64,000 nt of DNA, taken from the NCBI RefSeq assembly GCF_022811665.1, contig NZ_CP094529.1:496001-560000 (forward strand), written 5' to 3'. Numbering within the stretch: the stretch's first letter is position 1; each line of letters begins with the position of its first letter. A program made the translations under genes and the position numbers. Below are positions 60,885 through 64,000 of the stretch, piece after piece. The notes under the pieces are model-generated. The model was not told the DNA's origin. It was given only the letters and a program-made list of their open reading frames with translations, and made no database searches. Source of the DNA: Chryseobacterium oryzae. Lineage in GTDB: Bacteria; Bacteroidota; Bacteroidia; Flavobacteriales; Weeksellaceae.

Positions 60885-61379
60885 ATGACCAACGAATTTG
60901 TATTAGAAGCCATTACGAGAGAATTTCCTGAATCGGTATTGTCGCATTCAGAACCTTACGGAATGCTTACGATGGAGATAAAAAAAGAAGATATTAAAAA
61001 AGTTATTCATTATCTTAGAGATTCTTCTTTAGAATTTAATTTTCTTACAGACATTTGTGGAATCCATTATCCTGAGATTAAGGAAAAAGAAATTGGAGTA
61101 GTATATCATCTGCATAATATGATGACGAATGTTAGAATACGTCTGAAAGCATTTATGACAAGAGAAAATATGGAGGTAGATTCTATGACAGAACTCTTTG
61201 CAGGAGCCAATTGGATGGAACGAGAAACGTATGATTTCTTCGGAATTAAATTCAAAGGTCACCCGGATTTGAGACCTATCCTGAATATGGAAGATCTTGG
61301 CTATCATCCTATGCTGAAAGAATATCGTTTGGAAGATGGTACAAGAACCGATAAGAATGACTCCATGTTCGGAAGATAA
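60885..61379 (+). CDS. nuoC: NADH-quinone oxidoreductase subunit C
   Basis: A 164-residue peripheral-arm subunit with DICGIHYPEIKE and the ERETYDFFGIKFKGHPDLRP signature. It is separate from nuoD, unlike the fused NuoCD of E. coli. Confidence 0.95.
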   Translation: MTNEFVLEAITREFPESVLSHSEPYGMLTMEIKKEDIKKVIHYLRDSSLEFNFLTDICGIHYPEIKEKEIGVVYHLHNMMTNVRIRLKAFMTRENMEVDSMTELFAGANWMERETYDFFGIKFKGHPDLRPILNMEDLGYHPMLKEYRLEDGTRTDKNDSMFGR

Positions 61380-61445
61380 AAAATATAATGATTAATGATG
61401 ATGGATTAATATCGATTATCACCTATCAATTATCAATTATATATT

Positions 61446-62669
61446 ATGAAAGACAACTCTTTATCTAACATACTTAATCAATACGACAGTAAAGAACAGA
61501 TTGATGGGCAGCTTTATACCCTGAATCTGGGACCTACTCACCCTGCAACTCACGGAATCTTTCAGAATGTTCTTACCATGGATGGAGAAAGAATCTTGCA
61601 TTCTGAGCAAACTGTTGGGTATATCCACAGAGCTTTTGAAAAAATTTCCGAAAGAAGAAATTTCTCTCAAATTACTACACTTACAGACCGTATGAACTAT
61701 TGTTCTGCACCTATCAATAATCTTGGTTGGCATATGACAGTAGAAAAGCTGATCGGCGTTGAAGTTCCCAAGCGTGTAGATTATATGCGTGTTATTTTGA
61801 TGGAATTAGCAAGAATTGGAGACCATTTAATCTGTAACGGTGTTACAGGGATGGATTCTGGTGCGATTACAGGTCTTACCTATATGTTCATCGAAAGAGA
61901 GCGTATCTATGATATGTATGAGCAAATATGTGGAGCAAGAATGACAACCAATATGGGAAGAATCGGAGGTTTTGAAAGAGATTTCACCCCGAAGTTTCAT
62001 GAGTTGCTCAAAGATTTCTTAAAAACCTTTCCGCCAAGATTTCAGGAGTTCTGTAATCTTTTGGAAAGAAACAGAATATTTATGGACAGAACCATCGGTA
62101 CCGGAGCAATTTCGGCAGAAAGAGCTTTAAGCTATGGTTTTACAGGTCCTAATTTACGTGCAGCAGGTGTAGATTATGATGTAAGAGTTGCTCAGCCTTA
62201 TTCTTCATATCAGGATTTTGATTTTATCATTCCGGTAGGAACTGCAGGCGATACTTATGATCGTTTCATGGTTCGTCAGCAGGAGATTTGGGAATCTATT
62301 AAAATCATTAAGCAAGCTTACGAAAATCTTCCTGAAGGACCTTTCCATGCGGATGTTCCGGATTTTTATCTCCCGGAAAAAGCAGACGTTTATCAAAAAA
62401 TGGAAGCTTTGATTTATCACTTCAAAATTGTAATGGGAGAAACAGATGTGCCAAAAGGAGAAGTTTACCATGCGGTAGAAGGCGGAAACGGAGAACTAGG
62501 CTTCTATTTGGTAAGTGACGGTGGAAGAAGCCCATACAGACTGCATTTCAGAAGACCTTGCTTTATCTATTACCAGGCATATCCGGAGATGATTACAGGT
62601 TCTGTAATATCGGATGCTATCGTAACGATGTGTAGTATGAATATTATTGCGGGCGAGTTAGACGCATAA
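61446..62669 (+). CDS. nuoD: NADH-quinone oxidoreductase subunit D
   Basis: A 407-residue subunit lining the quinone-binding site. Motifs are LGPTHPATHGIFQNVLTMDG, GYIHRAFEK, RMNYCSAPINN, MGRIGGFERD and the C-terminal VTMCSMNIIAGELDA. Length is typical. Confidence 0.96.
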   Translation: MKDNSLSNILNQYDSKEQIDGQLYTLNLGPTHPATHGIFQNVLTMDGERILHSEQTVGYIHRAFEKISERRNFSQITTLTDRMNYCSAPINNLGWHMTVEKLIGVEVPKRVDYMRVILMELARIGDHLICNGVTGMDSGAITGLTYMFIERERIYDMYEQICGARMTTNMGRIGGFERDFTPKFHELLKDFLKTFPPRFQEFCNLLERNRIFMDRTIGTGAISAERALSYGFTGPNLRAAGVDYDVRVAQPYSSYQDFDFIIPVGTAGDTYDRFMVRQQEIWESIKIIKQAYENLPEGPFHADVPDFYLPEKADVYQKMEALIYHFKIVMGETDVPKGEVYHAVEGGNGELGFYLVSDGGRSPYRLHFRRPCFIYYQAYPEMITGSVISDAIVTMCSMNIIAGELDA

Positions 62670-62672
62670 AAA

Positions 62673-62753
62673 TGTAAAATGTATCATTGTAAAATGTATT
62701 AACGATTTGCAATGAAACAAAATAAAAAGTCATTAGTACATTGTACTTTGTAC
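62673..62753. repeat. nuoD-nuoE gap with short direct and inverted repeats
   Basis: The 101-base gap holds two direct copies of TGTAAAATGTAT (62673-62684, 62688-62699) and an inverted 22-base copy (62732-62753) of the repeat found before metZ (209-230). Confidence 0.55.
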
Positions 62754-62770
62754 AATAATACATTAAGAAA

Positions 62771-63280
62771 ATGAGCGAAACAATTGCTTTTAAACCTGAA
62801 AGTTTAGCACAGGTACATAAAATTATTGCGAGATATCCTGAAGGAAGACAAAAATCTGCCCTTATTCCTGTTTTGCATTTGGCACAGAAAGAATTTGGGG
62901 GTTGGTTAGACGTTCCTGTAATGGATTATGTTGCAGGATTATTAAGCATTAAACCAATTGAAGTATATGAAGTGGCCACTTTTTATACCATGTTTAATAT
63001 GAAACCTGTAGGTAAATATGTATTGGAAGTTTGCAGAACAGGACCTTGTATGGTTTCCGGTAGTGAAAAAATCCTTGACCATATCAGAACAAAACTAAAC
63101 ATTAAAGACGGACAAACTACAGAAGACGGGATGTTTACCTTAAAACCTGCAGAATGTCTCGGTGCTTGTGGCTATGCTCCGATGATGCAGTTGGGGAAAT
63201 TTTTCCACGAAAATTTAACGATAGAAAAAGTAGACGAAATCCTTGATCTTTGCAGAGAAGGACAGGTTGACTTAGGCTAA
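62771..63280 (+). CDS. nuoE: NADH-quinone oxidoreductase subunit E
   Basis: A 169-residue thioredoxin-like subunit with the N1a 2Fe-2S cluster. Ligands are C88, C93 (CRTGPC), C129 and C133 (CLGAC). Pairs with NuoF for NADH dehydrogenase activity. Confidence 0.96.
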   Translation: MSETIAFKPESLAQVHKIIARYPEGRQKSALIPVLHLAQKEFGGWLDVPVMDYVAGLLSIKPIEVYEVATFYTMFNMKPVGKYVLEVCRTGPCMVSGSEKILDHIRTKLNIKDGQTTEDGMFTLKPAECLGACGYAPMMQLGKFFHENLTIEKVDEILDLCREGQVDLG

Positions 63281-63354
63281 ATAAATTTTAAACTAATAAA
63301 AAAAGCGAATAGTAATAGCCGAAAGCTATATCCAGTCGCTAAAAGCATATAACA

Positions 63355-64000
63355 ATGAGTAAAAAACTTTTACTTAAAGACGCACATATAGAAGGAATTC
63401 GCTATTTTGAAACCTACCGTAAACAAGGAGGGTATAAGTCAGCGGAAAAAGCCCTGAAAATGACTCCCGATGAAATTCTTGAAGAAGTAAAAACTTCAGG
63501 ACTTCGTGGTCGTGGCGGAGCTGGTTTCCCTACGGGAATGAAATGGAGTTTCCTTGCAAAACCAGAAGGCGTTCCAAGACACTTGGTAGTAAACGCTGAC
63601 GAATCTGAACCTGGGACTTTCAAAGACAGATATTTGATGGAATTTCTTCCTCATCTTTTGATTGAAGGGATGCTTATTTCATCTTACACTTTAGGCTCAA
63701 ACACTTCATATATCTACATACGTGGAGAATATTCATGGATTCCTGATATTTTGGAAGAAGCCATTGATGAAGCTAAGGCAGCAGGATTTTTAGGTAAAAA
63801 TATTTTAGGAACAGGTTTCGATCTTGAAATTTATGTTCAGAGAGGAGCCGGAGCTTATATTTGTGGTGAAGAAACCGCTTTGCTGGAATCTCTTGAAGGT
63901 AAAAGAGGCAATCCTAGACTAAAACCACCATTCCCGGCTGTAAAAGGACTTTGGGAAAGACCAACGGTGGTAAATAATGTAGAATCTATTGCAGCTGTTG
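63355..64000 (+). CDS. nuoF: NADH-quinone oxidoreductase subunit F, partial
   Basis: The first 215 residues are visible and open to the window edge. [15 protein letters not shown] (FMN/NADH site), [13 protein letters not shown] and [19 protein letters not shown] identify NuoF, the NADH- and FMN-binding subunit. The N3 cluster cysteines lie beyond the window. The preceding gap (63281-63354) contains an AGCCGAAAGCT motif (63317-63327) also found before DUF5606 (38180-38190). Confidence 0.95.
   Translation, partial: MSKKLLLKDAHIEGIRYFETYRKQGGYKSAEKALKMTPDEILEEVKTSGLRGRGGAGFPTGMKWSFLAKPEGVPRHLVVNADESEPGTFKDRYLMEFLPHLLIEGMLISSYTLGSNTSYIYIRGEYSWIPDILEEAIDEAKAAGFLGKNILGTGFDLEIYVQRGAGAYICGEETALLESLEGKRGNPRLKPPFPAVKGLWERPTVVNNVESIAAV

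Overview
The window is an AT-rich chromosomal segment of a Bacteroidota bacterium, most likely a Chryseobacterium-like member of the Flavobacteriales (Weeksellaceae). The evidence is a PorP/SprF-family protein and two proteins with type IX secretion (T9SS) sorting domains, the Flavobacteria-restricted families DUF3822 and DUF5606, a two-polypeptide MetH, and many TAnnTTTG promoter elements in place of strong Shine-Dalgarno sites. I see no insertion sequence, prophage, integrase or CRISPR array. Most of it reads as core chromosome.

Layout. 1-6.3 kb: the end of homoserine dehydrogenase, then metZ, metH in two genes, and metF, a methionine block closed by a strong bidirectional terminator. 6.3-18.4 kb, mostly minus strand: ferritin, a Spy-like protein, a GFRN-repeat secreted protein, a large starch-binding 4-alpha-glucanotransferase, a frameshifted T9SS cargo gene, an M3 peptidase lipoprotein, a GIN-domain lipoprotein (plus strand), and a KefC-type antiporter with its KefF-like partner. 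18.5-20.4 kb: a LemA-TPM-TPM operon. 20.4-34.8 kb: housekeeping genes (folA, TRIC-like channel, coaD, ddl, sucC, an RNA m5C methyltransferase, a PASTA protein, an RluD-like synthase, a PorP/SprF protein, hemW, murI, rsmD-DUF3822-Smr, a YfcE-like phosphoesterase). 34.9-41.7 kb: a serine hydrolase, sixA-like gene, ruvX-def, DUF5606, mazG-FUSC-propeller lipoprotein. 41.8-49.0 kb: the least explained part (below). 49.1-59.7 kb: tRNA-Ile2(CAT), methylmalonyl-CoA epimerase, rbfA, a LolC/E-like permease, a secreted endonuclease I, aroE, a DUF349 protein, ribD, YigZ, a YugP-like protease, a GNAT protein and a 58-residue membrane protein. 59.8-64 kb: nuoA-B-C-D-E-F, the last cut by the window edge.

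The most unusual part is the three-gene stretch 41824-49018. One gene encodes a 1237-residue lipoprotein that joins a purple-acid-phosphatase-like domain, a central segment with a Fam20/HipA/PI4K-like kinase catalytic signature, and a C-terminal Omp85-like barrel. Divergent from it, about 26 bp away, is an HD phosphohydrolase fused to a PycTM-like (Pycsar effector) membrane domain. Its stop codon overlaps that of a 764-residue GAF-like protein on the other strand. No nucleotide cyclase is present, so this is not a recognisable Pycsar locus; a phosphate or nucleotide signalling role is inference.

At the regulatory level, terminators of folA and of the endonuclease gene run directly into the -7 element of the next gene, and several genes (aroE, ruvX, rbfA) have a -7 element 4-8 bases before the start codon, implying leaderless or nearly leaderless mRNAs. 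Short dispersed intergenic repeats occur before metZ and nuoE, between metZ and metH, and before DUF5606 and nuoF.
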